From: Chryseobacterium sp. MYb7
GTDB taxonomy: Bacteria > Bacteroidota > Bacteroidia > Flavobacteriales > Weeksellaceae
Direction: 5' to 3'
NCBI RefSeq assembly: GCF_002979455.1
Contig: NZ_PCOU01000004.1
Coordinates: forward strand, 1-64,000
Length of the DNA: 64,000 bases
Part shown: positions 45,028-54,276 of the stretch, in pieces
Layout of the letters: every line of letters begins with the position of its first letter
Numbering within the stretch: the stretch's first letter is position 1
Notes under the pieces: model-generated
The model's database searches: none
Told to the model about the DNA's origin: nothing
What the model saw: the letters and a program-made list of their open reading frames with translations, nothing else
Made by a program: the position numbers and the translations under genes

Positions 45028-45792
45028 TTAAAATAGTTTTAATCTGCCAAAGATAAGTTTTAATTTGAACTTTATTATCGAATCTTTGCCTTTTATATCA
45101 ACTCTGCATAGTTCGTATGGATGCTGGGTTGGATAGTAATTAACTCTATTTCCGATTCTTACTGCAAAATCAATTCCTATTTTTTTCAAAATAGAAAAAA
45201 AAGCAGTTTTTTCCTCTTCCTTATTAGGGTATTTGCCATATGGATATGCCAAAACCTTTGAATATGCTATGCTATGGGCATCGAGAATTTGCATATTTTT
45301 TTCTAGATCTTTTTCTATAAGATCATAAGATCTGTTTTTGAGGTTTTCATGGGTATGAGTGTGAAGAGCAATCTCAAAATATTTTTTATCCAGATTTCGG
45401 ATCTCATCAAAGGTCATCATAGGGTAATTTTTATACCCATTTTCTATGAATCCTGTTGGAATAAAAATGGTAGCTTTCAGATTGTATTTCTTCAATAAAG
45501 ACGGCAGATATTCAAGGTTATTTCTGTATCCGTCATCAAAGGTAATGATAATATTTTTTTTAGCTGAAGTAGTAAGCTCTGAAAAAAACTGGCAGGTGTA
45601 TTTTTTACGGCTTAGATAAGAAAACTGATCTTCAAGATTCCTTAAACTGACTGTAAGATCTTCATGGCTTTCCTTTTCGATCTGATGGTACATAAGAATA
45701 ACCAGTCTGTTGTGCGGAAAAGCAAAGAGATACAGACGGAAATAGACGACGATAAATACCGCCAGTAAAACAGAAATAATATACAGAATCAT
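45028..45792 (-). CDS. Polysaccharide deacetylase (NodB homology, CE4), membrane-anchored
   Basis: A 254-residue protein. Residues ~1-24 are a signal anchor. The NodB motifs are visible: ITFDDGYRNN (D86, D87), then ALHTHTHENL with the HxxxH metal pair, and AYPYGKYP. It deacetylates N-acetyl sugars in a surface polysaccharide or lipid-linked precursor, outside the cytoplasm. It starts 1 bp after the GT2 gene, so the two are co-translated. Confidence 0.88.
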   Translation of the reverse strand: MILYIISVLLAVFIVVYFRLYLFAFPHNRLVILMYHQIEKESHEDLTVSLRNLEDQFSYLSRKKYTCQFFSELTTSAKKNIIITFDDGYRNNLEYLPSLLKKYNLKATIFIPTGFIENGYKNYPMMTFDEIRNLDKKYFEIALHTHTHENLKNRSYDLIEKDLEKNMQILDAHSIAYSKVLAYPYGKYPNKEEEKTAFFSILKKIGIDFAVRIGNRVNYYPTQHPYELCRVDIKGKDSIIKFKLKLIFGRLKLF

Positions 45793-45793
45793 A

Positions 45794-46576
45794 CTACTTT
45801 ACTGTATTTTGTTCACTTTCAGACAACCTTATTTTTTCACGTAATTTAATGTATTTCAAAAAAGTGTAATAAGACATTGTTTTGGCAATGTAAAATCCAG
45901 GAAATCCATCCAAAAAGCCTCGTTTGAAAATAAATACTTTGATAAATTCAAAGATAGGACTTACAATGATTTTGAATCTATTGATTCTTTTCCCTCTTTC
46001 AAACATTTTTTCCGCCATCATATCAGAATATTTATTTATTTTTGAGACATGATGGTGAATACTTTTGTAAGTATAATGATTTAGCCTTCCTTCCAGAAGT
46101 CCTGATTTCTGATCGGTAATCAAAAATTCGTGTACCTTATCATCAGAATATCGGGCGTATTTTTTTCTGAAAAGCCTGTCACGGTATACATTTCCCCATC
46201 CTCCGTATTTGATCAGGTGAATCCCAAGGTGGTTATTGAATTTAGCCATATAAACATTGAACTCCGTGCTTTCTGAAGAAACGATCTTTTGTATGGATTT
46301 TTTCATTTCTTCATCAGGAACCTCATCGGCATCCAGAAACAGAACCCATTCATGAGAACATAAATTAAGGGCATGGTTTTTTTGTTCACCATACCCATTA
46401 AATTTTTTCTCAAAGAATTTTACCTGAGGATATTTCTGAGTGCAAATCTCTTTGGTCTTATCCGTAGAAAAGCTATCAACAATAATAACTTCATCTGCTA
46501 TATCTGCCAGAGAATTTAAAAGTCTTACGATATTCTCTTCTTCATTATAAGTGATGATTGCAAGGGAAATTGGCAT
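45794..46576 (-). CDS. GT2-family glycosyltransferase (LPS core-type)
   Basis: A 260-residue GT-A enzyme with ISLAIITYNEEENIV at the start, IIVDSFSTDKTKEI and DxD as DAD at 82-84 (VLFLDADEVPDEE). Family and fold as for 44227-44976. The C-terminal segment (FIFKRGFLDGFPGFYIAKTMSYYTFLKYIKLR) is typical of the group. It starts 6 bp after rocD and heads the glycan part of the operon. Confidence 0.88.
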   Translation of the reverse strand: MPISLAIITYNEEENIVRLLNSLADIADEVIIVDSFSTDKTKEICTQKYPQVKFFEKKFNGYGEQKNHALNLCSHEWVLFLDADEVPDEEMKKSIQKIVSSESTEFNVYMAKFNNHLGIHLIKYGGWGNVYRDRLFRKKYARYSDDKVHEFLITDQKSGLLEGRLNHYTYKSIHHHVSKINKYSDMMAEKMFERGKRINRFKIIVSPIFEFIKVFIFKRGFLDGFPGFYIAKTMSYYTFLKYIKLREKIRLSESEQNTVK

Positions 46577-46582
46577 TTATAT

Positions 46583-47827
46583 TTAAAATTCTAATATTGT
46601 TTTCTCAATAATTCTGACACAATCCAACAATTGCTCTTCAGTAATTATCAAAGGTGGTGCCAACCTGATAATGTTACCATGAGTAGGTTTTGCCAGTAAT
46701 CCGTTTTCTTTTAACTTTAAGCAGAGATTCCATGCAGTGGAACTGTCAGGGGTATCGTTGATCAGAATAGCATTTAAAAGTCCTTTTCCTCTTACTTTGG
46801 TAATAAGGTCAGTCTTTTCGATTAGCTTGTCAATTTCAGCTCTAAAAAGCTGTCCTAATTCTTCAGCTCTTTCAGATAGCTTTTCGTCTGCTACCACATC
46901 CAATGCTGCTATAGCTACTGCACACGCAATTGGGTTTCCTCCGAATGTAGAACCATGTTGTCCGGGCTTAATGACATTCATGATGTGATCATTTGCTAAA
47001 ACAGCTGATACCGGGTACATTCCTCCGGAAAGCGCTTTACCTAAAATTAATATATCCGGCTGTACCTCTTCATGATGACAAGCGATTAGTTTTCCTGTTC
47101 TTGCAATACCGGTTTGAACCTCATCTGCAATAAAAAGGACGTTGTATTTTTTACATATTTCAGAAGCATTTTTAAGGAAGTTTTCATTCGGAACATATAC
47201 TCCTGCTTCTCCCTGAATAGGCTCTACAAGAAATGCTGCAATATTTTCTGCTTCTCTGCTAAGAACTTCTTCCAGGGCTGCAATATCGTTGTAAGGAATT
47301 TTGATAAATCCTGGTGTAAAAGGGCCATAATTTTGATTGGCATCAGGATCATTAGAGAAAGAAACGATAGTTGTTGTTCTTCCATGGAAGTTATTTTCAC
47401 AAACGATTATTTTTGCTGCGTTTTCTGAAATTCCTTTTACTTCATAGCTCCATTTTCTGGCAAGCTTTACTGCCGTTTCCACAGCTTCAGCTCCGGAGTT
47501 CATGGGTAAAACTTTATCAAACCCGAAAAGAGTAGTTATTTTCTGTTCGTATTCTCCTAATTTCGAATTGTAGAAAGCCCTTGAAGTTAAAGCCAGTTTT
47601 TTTGCCTGCTCTACTAATGCATTTACAATTTTAGGGTGAGAATGCCCCTGATTCACTGCAGAATATGCTGAAAGAAAATCATAATATCTTTTGCCCTCTA
47701 CATCCCAAACGAAGACCCCTTCTCCACGATCCAGAACTACTGGAAGAGGGTGGTAGTTGTGTGCTCCGTGTTTGTCTTCAAGGTCAATAAAATACTGTGA
47801 GTTTTTTGTTTGTTCTGCTGTTGACAT
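46583..47827 (-). CDS. rocD: Ornithine-oxo-acid transaminase
   Basis: A 414-residue PLP-dependent class III aminotransferase that converts ornithine and 2-oxoglutarate to glutamate semialdehyde and glutamate. It has the family segments [19 protein letters not shown], the PLP-binding D235 in [14 protein letters not shown] and the Schiff-base K264 in [19 protein letters not shown]. Cytoplasmic. It leads a minus-strand run of tightly packed glycan genes with only a 6-bp gap. That may be promoter sharing rather than shared function. A -7 element lies 16 nt before the ATG. Confidence 0.95.
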   Translation of the reverse strand: MSTAEQTKNSQYFIDLEDKHGAHNYHPLPVVLDRGEGVFVWDVEGKRYYDFLSAYSAVNQGHSHPKIVNALVEQAKKLALTSRAFYNSKLGEYEQKITTLFGFDKVLPMNSGAEAVETAVKLARKWSYEVKGISENAAKIIVCENNFHGRTTTIVSFSNDPDANQNYGPFTPGFIKIPYNDIAALEEVLSREAENIAAFLVEPIQGEAGVYVPNENFLKNASEICKKYNVLFIADEVQTGIARTGKLIACHHEEVQPDILILGKALSGGMYPVSAVLANDHIMNVIKPGQHGSTFGGNPIACAVAIAALDVVADEKLSERAEELGQLFRAEIDKLIEKTDLITKVRGKGLLNAILINDTPDSSTAWNLCLKLKENGLLAKPTHGNIIRLAPPLIITEEQLLDCVRIIEKTILEF

Positions 47828-47843
47828 ATATTTTGGTTTTCAA

Positions 47844-47851
47844 CAAAATTA
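47844..47851 (-). promoter_or_regulatory. -7 promoter element of rocD and the glycan operon
   Basis: TAATTTTG on the minus strand, 16 nt before the ATG at 47827. It is the only good -7 match found ahead of this gene run. Confidence 0.5.
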
Positions 47852-48098
47852 CACAATATTAATGATATGGATGAACAAATGTGCAGTATGGTTTTGGGAT
47901 ATAATTGAAGTAGATTTTGGGTGTAATAATGTCGTATTAGAAAATATTTTCTTTGTTGACAGATAGTTTTTAGGTATTATATCTTTCTTATTGCAGGTTT
48001 TTTATTTTCTGCTTTTTGATTAATTTTTATTAATGAAAGTTCCAGTTATCTTTATAATGTTTAGTTTGAGCGGATTCTGTATTAGTGATCAAAAATAA
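47852..48098. other. Intergenic region between rocD and accC
   Basis: About 250 bp of AT-rich sequence with no gene or repeat that I recognise. Both flanking genes are on the minus strand. Confidence 0.5.
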
Positions 48099-48123
48099 AA
48101 ACTGCCTCAAAAAGAGGCAGTTT
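48099..48123 (-). terminator. Terminator of accB-accC
   Basis: A perfect 10-bp stem (48099-48108 with 48114-48123) with an AAAAA loop, 22 bp past the accC stop. Confidence 0.85.
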
Positions 48124-48145
48124 CATTTTATAATTTAAAATAATC

Positions 48146-49501
48146 TTAGTGATTATCGTATTTTCTATCCATTACAAAATCTTCCATGAATTTTGTAGTA
48201 TAGTTTCCTGCAAGATAATCTTCATTATCCATCAGTTGTCTGTGGAAAGGAATGGTAGTTTTTACTCCTTCAATATAGAATTCCTCAAGGGCACGTCTCA
48301 TTTTAGCAATAGCTTCTTCACGGGTCTGAGCCGTAGTGATAAGCTTAGCAATCATTGAGTCGTAGTTAGAAGGAATAGAATATCCGGAATAAACGTGAGT
48401 ATCTACTCTGATTCCGTGTCCGCCAGGGATGTTTAATCCTGTGATTTTCCCTGGAGAAGGTCTGAAGTCTGCGTAAGGATCTTCTGCGTTGATTCTACAT
48501 TCAATTGAATGTAATTTTGGGTAATAGTTGATTCCTGAGATAGGAGTTCCTGCAGCAAGAAGAATTTGTTCTCTGATCAGGTCATAATCAATTACCTGCT
48601 CAGTAATAGGGTGCTCTACCTGGATTCTTGTATTCATTTCCATGAAATAGAAATTTCTGTGCTTGTCTACAAGGAATTCGATAGTTCCTACCCCTTCATA
48701 TCCAATGAATTCAGCAGCTTTTACAGCAGCGTCACCCATTTTCTCACGAAGTTCGTCTGTCATGAAAGGAGAAGGAGTTTCTTCAGTCAATTTCTGATTT
48801 CTTCTCTGTACAGAACAATCTCTTTCAGAAAGGTGGCAGGCTTTACCGAATTGGTCACCAGCAACCTGAATTTCAATGTGTCTAGGCTCTTCAATCAGTT
48901 TTTCCATATACATCCCTCCGTTTCCAAAGGCCGCTACAGCTTCCTGAATGGCAGATTCCCAGTGATCTTTAAGGTCCTCAGCTTTCCAAACAGCTCTCAT
49001 CCCTTTTCCACCACCACCGGCAGTAGCTTTGATCATTACAGGATATCCTGTTTCTTCAGCTACTTTTACAGCGTGCTCGTAAGATTCGATCAATCCGTCA
49101 GAACCTGGTACACATGGTACACCTGCTGCTTTCATGGTAGCTTTAGCGTTCGCTTTATCTCCCATTTTTTCAATCTGTTCAGGAGAAGCACCAATAAATT
49201 TGATCCCGTTCTTCTGGCAAATTCTTGAAAAGTTAGCGTTTTCAGATAAGAATCCGTAACCTGGGTGAATGGCATCAGCATTAGTAATTTCTGCAGCAGC
49301 AATAATGTTAGGGATTTTAAGATAGGAGTCTTTACTCATTGCAGGGCCAATACATACCGCTTCATCAGCAAATCTTACGTGAAGACTGTCTTTATCAGCA
49401 GTAGAGTATACTGCAACGGTTTTGATCCCCATTTCTTTACAAGTACGTAAAATACGCATTGCAATTTCGCCACGATTGGCTATTAATATTTTTTTGAACA
49501 T
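48146..49501 (-). CDS. accC: Acetyl-CoA carboxylase, biotin carboxylase subunit
   Basis: A 451-residue ATP-grasp enzyme that carboxylates the biotin of AccB. It has [20 protein letters not shown] at the start, the [13 protein letters not shown] segment, the glycine-rich GGGGKGMR loop, and the [13 protein letters not shown] and ECRINAEDP signatures. The ATG at 49501 is used. The three-codon-longer version begins with TTG. It lies 98 bp after accB, and that spacer holds two kinds of tandem repeat. No separate promoter was found, so accB-accC is most likely one transcript. Confidence 0.97.
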   Translation of the reverse strand: MFKKILIANRGEIAMRILRTCKEMGIKTVAVYSTADKDSLHVRFADEAVCIGPAMSKDSYLKIPNIIAAAEITNADAIHPGYGFLSENANFSRICQKNGIKFIGASPEQIEKMGDKANAKATMKAAGVPCVPGSDGLIESYEHAVKVAEETGYPVMIKATAGGGGKGMRAVWKAEDLKDHWESAIQEAVAAFGNGGMYMEKLIEEPRHIEIQVAGDQFGKACHLSERDCSVQRRNQKLTEETPSPFMTDELREKMGDAAVKAAEFIGYEGVGTIEFLVDKHRNFYFMEMNTRIQVEHPITEQVIDYDLIREQILLAAGTPISGINYYPKLHSIECRINAEDPYADFRPSPGKITGLNIPGGHGIRVDTHVYSGYSIPSNYDSMIAKLITTAQTREEAIAKMRRALEEFYIEGVKTTIPFHRQLMDNEDYLAGNYTTKFMEDFVMDRKYDNH

Positions 49502-49508
49502 CTTCTTC

Positions 49509-49598
49509 AATTTGAAAATTAGATAATTTGAAAATTAGATAATGTTATTTTAATGTAGAATTTAATCTAACATCTAATGTCTAACATCTAACTTCTAA
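49509..49598. repeat. Tandem repeats in the accB-accC spacer (16-bp x2 and 7-bp x4.7)
   Basis: A perfect 16-bp duplication (AATTTGAAAATTAGAT) occupies 49509-49524 and 49525-49540. A heptamer array then runs from 49566: TCTAACA, TCTAATG, TCTAACA, TCTAACT, TCTAA. All of it is transcribed between accB and accC. Function unknown. Confidence 0.8.
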
Positions 49599-49599
49599 A

Positions 49600-50082
49600 T
49601 TAAGATGGATCTACTAAGAATAAAGGTTGGTCATACTCTACAGGAGTAGCATCGTCAACTAGAATTTTAACGATTTTTCCGCTGATTTCAGATTCAATCT
49701 GGTTGAATAATTTCATTGCTTCAATAACGCAAACTACTTTACCAACAGAAACTTCGTCACCTACATTTACAAATACATCTTTATCAGGAGATGGCTTTCT
49801 ATAGAAAGTACCGATCATTGGAGACTTGATCGTTACATATTTACTGTCATCAGATGCAGCTTCAGCTTTCTCAGCAGCAGGAGCAGCAGGAGTTGCAACA
49901 GGTGCCGGAGCAGCTACTGCTTGAGGTGCAGTGTGGTATACTGCAGGTTGTGCATAAACAGCATCGCTTCCAGCTAATGGAGTTTTAATAGTGATTTCGA
50001 AATCTTTAGTTTTGTACTTCACTTCTGAAACTTCAGCCTTAGATACAAACTTGATAAGATTTTGTATGTCTTTAATGTCCAT
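49600..50082 (-). CDS. accB: Acetyl-CoA carboxylase, biotin carboxyl carrier protein
   Basis: A 160-residue biotinylated carrier subunit. The N-terminal helical part (MDIKDIQNLIKFVSKAEVSEV) leads to an Ala/Pro-rich linker (~50-75), then the biotinyl domain with SPMIGTFYRKPSPD and EAMK at 121-124 (K124 is the biotinylated lysine). The ATG at 50082 is chosen. The longer frame to 50148 would run through the promoter and terminator. It is transcribed with accC. Confidence 0.97.
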   Translation of the reverse strand: MDIKDIQNLIKFVSKAEVSEVKYKTKDFEITIKTPLAGSDAVYAQPAVYHTAPQAVAAPAPVATPAAPAAEKAEAASDDSKYVTIKSPMIGTFYRKPSPDKDVFVNVGDEVSVGKVVCVIEAMKLFNQIESEISGKIVKILVDDATPVEYDQPLFLVDPS

Positions 50083-50105
50083 AAATTTGATATTTGATTT
50101 TGGTT

Positions 50106-50113
50106 CAAAGATA
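50106..50113 (-). promoter_or_regulatory. -7 promoter element of accB-accC
   Basis: TATCTTTG on the minus strand, 23 nt before the ATG at 50082. It lies between the rpmF terminator and accB. Confidence 0.6.
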
Positions 50114-50138
50114 CCAAAAAAACGTAAAAAACAACAAA

Positions 50139-50171
50139 AAACCGCCAAATTTTATCAAAATTGGGCGGTTT
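50139..50171 (-). terminator. Terminator of yceD-rpmF
   Basis: A 15-bp stem (50139-50153 with 50157-50171) with one G.U pair and a 3-nt loop, flanked by A/T runs. It separates rpmF from accB. Confidence 0.9.
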
Positions 50172-50209
50172 TTGTATTAAAATGAGGCTTTTTCAGTGAA
50201 AAGCGTCTC

Positions 50210-50413
50210 TTAGTTTTCTTCAGTAGCAGCTACTTCTTTTTCCAATACTACTTTACCTCTGTAGTAAAGTTTTCCTTCATGCCAGTGAGCTCTGTGGTAT
50301 AGGTGAAGCTCTCCTGTTGTTGCATCTTTAGCTAATTGAGGAACTACAGCTTTGTAGTGAGTTCTTCTTTTATCTCTTCTTGTGGACGATTGTCTTCTCT
50401 TTGGATGTGCCAT
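50210..50413 (-). CDS. rpmF: 50S ribosomal protein L32
   Basis: A 67-residue large-subunit protein starting [21 protein letters not shown], the invariant basic N-terminus of L32. This form has no zinc-binding CxxC pair. It follows yceD by 67 bp in the widely conserved yceD-rpmF pair. The short acidic tail ([10 protein letters not shown]) is normal for Flavobacteriia. Confidence 0.97.
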   Translation of the reverse strand: MAHPKRRQSSTRRDKRRTHYKAVVPQLAKDATTGELHLYHRAHWHEGKLYYRGKVVLEKEVAATEEN

Positions 50414-50480
50414 TTTCTAATAACTTTTTTAATTGATGAGCGATGAGATTCATCATCTCATCATATTTAAATTATTCTAT

Positions 50481-51011
50481 TTAATTATTGTCTTTTAACT
50501 TTCTTAAAGCATCCCATCGGGGATCACTTTCATGTTCTTCTTCCTCATTTTCCTCAATATCTTTCGGACTGAAATGGTCAAGAATTTTAAGATCTTCATC
50601 ATTGACGTTCGGTGATATTTTTTTCATCGGGATAGAAAGCATTACATTTTCATAAATCAAATGTGCTACGTTGAAAGCATGCTCTGTGGTAGGAATGGTA
50701 ATGACATCTTCATTGCTGTCATCATATTCTTCCCCGAAATTCACCAAAATCTTGATTTCATTCTCAATAGGATAGTCGAAATCTTCATTTGTGATGTCAC
50801 AAACCAACTCTACCAATCCATTAATTTTAATCTCAAATTCTAGAAAAGTAGTATGCTTATCAAGGGATACATGTACTTCTATTCTAGGATTTGTAAATTC
50901 CTGTTCAGTGTCAAATAATTGAAAGAACGTATTATCTATCTCAAACCTGAACTCGTGTTTCCCGTTTTTTAGTCCGGAAAAGCTTACGTCATAGTTTCTT
51001 AACTTGTCCAT
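50481..51011 (-). CDS. YceD/DUF177 family protein
   Basis: A 176-residue cytoplasmic protein of the DUF177 (YceD) family, whose gene is almost always next to rpmF. It has been linked to 23S rRNA accumulation. CDITNEDFDYPIENE is the family signature region, and the acidic tail (EDHFSPKDIEENEEEEHE) is typical. The ATG at 51011 (MDKLRNYDVSFSG) is chosen. The longer frame begins with a TTG that is part of the -7 element. The leader is only about 7 nt. Confidence 0.9.
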   Translation of the reverse strand: MDKLRNYDVSFSGLKNGKHEFRFEIDNTFFQLFDTEQEFTNPRIEVHVSLDKHTTFLEFEIKINGLVELVCDITNEDFDYPIENEIKILVNFGEEYDDSNEDVITIPTTEHAFNVAHLIYENVMLSIPMKKISPNVNDEDLKILDHFSPKDIEENEEEEHESDPRWDALRKLKDNN

Positions 51012-51023
51012 AAAATGAGTGTG

Positions 51024-51031
51024 CAAAAATA
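51024..51031 (-). promoter_or_regulatory. -7 promoter element of yceD-rpmF
   Basis: TATTTTTG followed by C on the minus strand, 12 nt before the ATG at 51011. It sets the start codon and implies a very short 5' leader. Confidence 0.6.
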
Positions 51032-51063
51032 TGCATTTTTTTTATAATAACAAATAAAATCTG

Positions 51064-51088
51064 AAACAAATTAATTTAAAATTTGTTT
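51064..51088 (-). terminator. Possible weak terminator of pdxA
   Basis: An AT-only stem except for one G-C pair (51064-51072 with 51080-51088), 8 bp past the pdxA stop. Low stability, so uncertain. Confidence 0.35.
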
Positions 51089-51095
51089 TAAAGAT

Positions 51096-52187
51096 TTATG
51101 CTTCAGTTTCCTCCGGTAGATCTTCATCTATTCCGTTGTCTACAACCATTTTTCTTGGCTGAAGGCGGTCGTTCATCAGTTCGCTGTATTCGCTTCTGTT
51201 CTTGAAAACTTTGATGGCTGTGAAGATAGCTTCTGTAAAACTTTGCTCATCTGCCACATTTTTTCCTGCAATATCATAAGCAACTCCATGATCCGGAGAT
51301 GTTCTGATAAAAGGAAGCCCTGCCGTATAATTCACTCCTTCTTCATATGCAAGCGTTTTGAAAGGTGCAAGTCCCTGGTCATGGTACATCGCTAAAACAG
51401 CATCGAAATTTTTGTATTTATTCGGCTGAAAGAAGCTGTCTGCAGGAAAAGGCCCGAATGCCAATATTCCGTTGTCAGAAAGTTCTTTGATAGCCGGGCT
51501 GATGATTTCAATTTCTTCATTGCCGATGACACCACCATCTCCTGCATGAGGATTTAATCCCAACACGGCAATTTTAGGTTTTTGAATACAGAAATCTTCT
51601 ATTAATGTCTGGTTTAATACTCGGATCTGCTTCTTTATTTTTTCCTTGGAAATATTTTCAGCAATCTGTGCAATAGGAATATGATGCGTAGAAACGGCTA
51701 CTTTAAGATCTTCAGTGACAAGGAACATTAATCCCTTTTTGTTGAATTTCTCTTCAAAATACCCTGTATGTCCGGCATGCTTAAAGCCCATTTTTACCAT
51801 TTCATCTTTGTTGATGGGAGCTGTTACCAGAACGTCAATCTCTCCTTTCATCAAAGCTTCAGTAGCCGCCTCCAGAGAATCTATTGCCATTTTGGTAGAT
51901 TCTTCTGTAGGAACTCCCAATTCTACATTAACGTTTTCTTTAGTAAGGTTAACCATATTCAGTTTTCCTGCCTGAGCCTGTGAAGCTTCGTTAACATAGT
52001 TGAAATTAAGATTCAGCTTGAAAATATTTTTCTGATAAGTGAATAATTTCCCCGAACCAAAAATTACAGGAGTGAAAAAATCCGTAATGGTTTTGTCTTT
52101 CAGAGACTTCATAATGATCTCCGGGCCGATGCCGTTGAAATCACCGATTGAAATTCCTACTCGTACTTTATGGTTTTTTGGGCTCAT
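51096..52187 (-). CDS. pdxA: 4-hydroxythreonine-4-phosphate dehydrogenase
   Basis: A 363-residue enzyme of pyridoxal phosphate synthesis (DXP-dependent route). It has ISIGDFNGIGPEIIMKSL at the start, TAPINKDEM, the metal-binding HAGHTGYFEE and LNPHAGDGGVIGNEE, and the nucleotide-binding MYHDQGLAPFKTLAY. A ~25-residue acidic extension (MVVDNGIDEDLPEETEA) is present at the C-terminus. It is divergent from ribE across 48 bp. The other pathway genes are not in the window. Confidence 0.97.
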   Translation of the reverse strand: MSPKNHKVRVGISIGDFNGIGPEIIMKSLKDKTITDFFTPVIFGSGKLFTYQKNIFKLNLNFNYVNEASQAQAGKLNMVNLTKENVNVELGVPTEESTKMAIDSLEAATEALMKGEIDVLVTAPINKDEMVKMGFKHAGHTGYFEEKFNKKGLMFLVTEDLKVAVSTHHIPIAQIAENISKEKIKKQIRVLNQTLIEDFCIQKPKIAVLGLNPHAGDGGVIGNEEIEIISPAIKELSDNGILAFGPFPADSFFQPNKYKNFDAVLAMYHDQGLAPFKTLAYEEGVNYTAGLPFIRTSPDHGVAYDIAGKNVADEQSFTEAIFTAIKVFKNRSEYSELMNDRLQPRKMVVDNGIDEDLPEETEA

Positions 52188-52193
52188 TTTGAT

Positions 52194-52201
52194 TATCTTT
52201 G
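52194..52201 (+). promoter_or_regulatory. -7 promoter element of the ribE operon
   Basis: TATCTTTG on the plus strand, 34 nt before the ribE ATG at 52236. The spacer to a TTG is only 13 bp, so the -33 element is not clear. There is no room for an FMN riboswitch. Confidence 0.5.
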
Positions 52202-52235
52202 AAGATTATAATTTACAAATTTAGCAAAAAATAAT

Positions 52236-52820
52236 ATGTTCACAGGAATTATTGAAGCAGTTGGTGTTATTGAGAAGATTGAAGAAAAAGGAAGCAATAT
52301 AGATTTTACCCTGACTTGCCCTTTTACAAACGAGCTGAAAATTGATCAGAGCCTTGCTCATAACGGCTGCTGCCTTACAGTTGTTGAAATAAAAGACAAC
52401 CAATATGTGGTAACAGCGATCAACGAAACTCTTGAAAAAACCAACCTTGGAAAATGGGAATTGGGTACTGTAGTGAATCTTGAGCGATGCATGAAGATGG
52501 ATGGAAGACTGGATGGCCATATTGTTCAGGGGCATGTTGATAAAACCGGTGAAGTAGTGGGAATTGAAAATAAAGACGGAAGTTATTTTATTACCATGAA
52601 ATATGATAATGACGGAAGTTTTGTGACAGTGCCACAGGGTTCAATCACAGTAAACGGGATAAGTCTTACAGTGGCAAAAAGTGAGGATGTGCAGTTCTCT
52701 GTAGCCATTATTCCTTATACATGGGAATTTACCAATATGAAACATTTGAAAATTGGAGACAAAGTAAACCTGGAATTTGATATCATTGGTAAGTATATTG
52801 CTAGGTTAATTAAAAAGTAG
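52236..52820 (+). CDS. ribE: Riboflavin synthase, alpha chain
   Basis: A 194-residue enzyme that dismutates two 6,7-dimethyl-8-ribityllumazine molecules into riboflavin. It starts MFTGIIEAVG, has LTVVEI and DGHIVQGHVD in two repeated beta-barrel halves (lumazine-binding domains ~1-95 and ~96-190), and SLTV near residue 146. Cytoplasmic, trimeric in known members. It is first in a three-gene plus-strand run: one base before the histidine kinase gene. No FMN riboswitch lies upstream. Confidence 0.96.
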   Translation: MFTGIIEAVGVIEKIEEKGSNIDFTLTCPFTNELKIDQSLAHNGCCLTVVEIKDNQYVVTAINETLEKTNLGKWELGTVVNLERCMKMDGRLDGHIVQGHVDKTGEVVGIENKDGSYFITMKYDNDGSFVTVPQGSITVNGISLTVAKSEDVQFSVAIIPYTWEFTNMKHLKIGDKVNLEFDIIGKYIARLIKK

Positions 52821-52821
52821 A

Positions 52822-54276
52822 ATGTCAATTAATAAATATAAAGGATATAGCTTAAGGAACCGTGTGTTTTTTGGTTTCCTCCTGGTATGTTTTTTAAGTG
52901 TTGTAGCTACTTCACTTGTGCCGTACTTTGTGTTGAGGAATAATTCAATGCAGCAAAGTAATATTGATATGCAGGAGAAGACCAATGCCGTAATGCGGTA
53001 TCTGGATTATGCGGTTAGCCAGACTCTTGTAGAAACGAAAGATCTTCCGAATGTTTTAGGCAATAAAATCTTTGAAATAGCAGATATCAACCAACATGAT
53101 ATTGTTATTTATGATCTGAAAGGAGATTATCTGCTTTCCAATAAAGATGAAGCCCTGGTTGAGCAGAAAACAATTCCTATGGAGATTGTTAATAGAATTC
53201 TGGCTACTGATGCAAGGGTAGATATGGTCAGATATGATACCGCCAAAGATGCTAAGCTTACTTCTTCCTATCTTTTGTTGAAAAATAATGAACTGGAGCC
53301 GGTTGGGATTGTTTATATTCCTTTATATCATAATGAATCTGCTTATCTGGATGTCCTTCACCAGTACGTAAAATATATTCTTTTAGTTGATATTTTCCTT
53401 ATTCTGTTTAGTGTATGGATCAGCTGGGTGACTTCTAACAGTCTGGCGAAGACTATTACGAAATTCTCTGATATGATTACCCGTATTACATTGTTTGAAA
53501 ATGAAATGCGTCCTATCAGATATTATAAAAATGATGAGCTTAATGCTCTGGCGCGAGCTTATAACAGAATGATTCTACAGATTCAGGATCAGAAAGAAAG
53601 ACTTAGGTTTAAAGCATCTGAAGAAGCCTGGAGAGAAATGGCAAAACAGGTGGCTCATGAGGTGAAGAACCCACTGACTCCTATGAAGCTGACCATTCAA
53701 AATTTTGAAAGAAAATTTGATCCGGAAGATCCGAATATCAAAGAGAGAGTAAAACAGATGAGCAAAACTATCGTTGATCAAATTGACCTGATTGCAACGG
53801 TAGCTTCAGCTTTCTCGGAATTTGCGAAACTTCCTGAAAAGAATAATGAAGTAATCAACCTGAATACAGAGGTTGAAGATATTCTCCGTGTATTCAATGA
53901 CGACAGTATCTTTATGCATGCTAATAAGAATAATATTATGATCAATATGGATAGAATTTATCTTTCCAGGATTATAACAAACCTTGTTACCAATGCAAAA
54001 CAAGCAGAAAGTGACGAAAGAAAGCTGATCATCAACGTGGATGTGGAACAGCATCAGAGAAGAGTAATCATTTCTGTTCAGGACAACGGGGTTGGAATTC
54101 CTGAAAATATGTACGAAAGAATCTTTGAACCGAATTTCACTTCTAAAAGCAGTGGAATGGGGCTTGGTCTGTCTATGGTGAGAAAGATGATTGAGGATTA
54201 TAAAGGAGAGATCTCTGTAAAATCAGAAGTAGGGAAGGGATCCACATTCATAATTACGCTGCCTACCAATTTATAG
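52822..54276 (+). CDS. Sensor histidine kinase (NtrY-like layout)
   Basis: A 484-residue inner-membrane kinase: transmembrane segments near 14-38 and 184-204 bracket a ~145-residue periplasmic sensor domain. A HAMP-like linker (~205-260) follows. The H-box [11 protein letters not shown] has phospho-acceptor H279. The ATPase domain shows NLVTNAKQA (N box), DNGVGIP (G1), [19 protein letters not shown] (F and G2). No response regulator is adjacent, so it is an orphan. It begins one base after ribE, and its TAG overlaps the GTG of trmN6. The signal it senses is unknown. Confidence 0.92.
   Translation: MSINKYKGYSLRNRVFFGFLLVCFLSVVATSLVPYFVLRNNSMQQSNIDMQEKTNAVMRYLDYAVSQTLVETKDLPNVLGNKIFEIADINQHDIVIYDLKGDYLLSNKDEALVEQKTIPMEIVNRILATDARVDMVRYDTAKDAKLTSSYLLLKNNELEPVGIVYIPLYHNESAYLDVLHQYVKYILLVDIFLILFSVWISWVTSNSLAKTITKFSDMITRITLFENEMRPIRYYKNDELNALARAYNRMILQIQDQKERLRFKASEEAWREMAKQVAHEVKNPLTPMKLTIQNFERKFDPEDPNIKERVKQMSKTIVDQIDLIATVASAFSEFAKLPEKNNEVINLNTEVEDILRVFNDDSIFMHANKNNIMINMDRIYLSRIITNLVTNAKQAESDERKLIINVDVEQHQRRVIISVQDNGVGIPENMYERIFEPNFTSKSSGMGLGLSMVRKMIEDYKGEISVKSEVGKGSTFIITLPTNL

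Noticed and set aside
48566..49228. 220-codon open frame on the plus strand opposite accC
   Set aside because: It is the antisense shadow of accC, which has full-length family identity. The translated sequence is rich in S and F and resembles no family.
49566..49598. Heptamer repeats as a CRISPR array
   Set aside because: Units are 7 bp with no spacers, unlike CRISPR repeats of 23-47 bp with unique spacers.
52188..52235. Possible FMN riboswitch upstream of ribE
   Set aside because: The gap between pdxA and ribE is 48 bp, far too short for an RFN element, and no conserved stem sequence is present.
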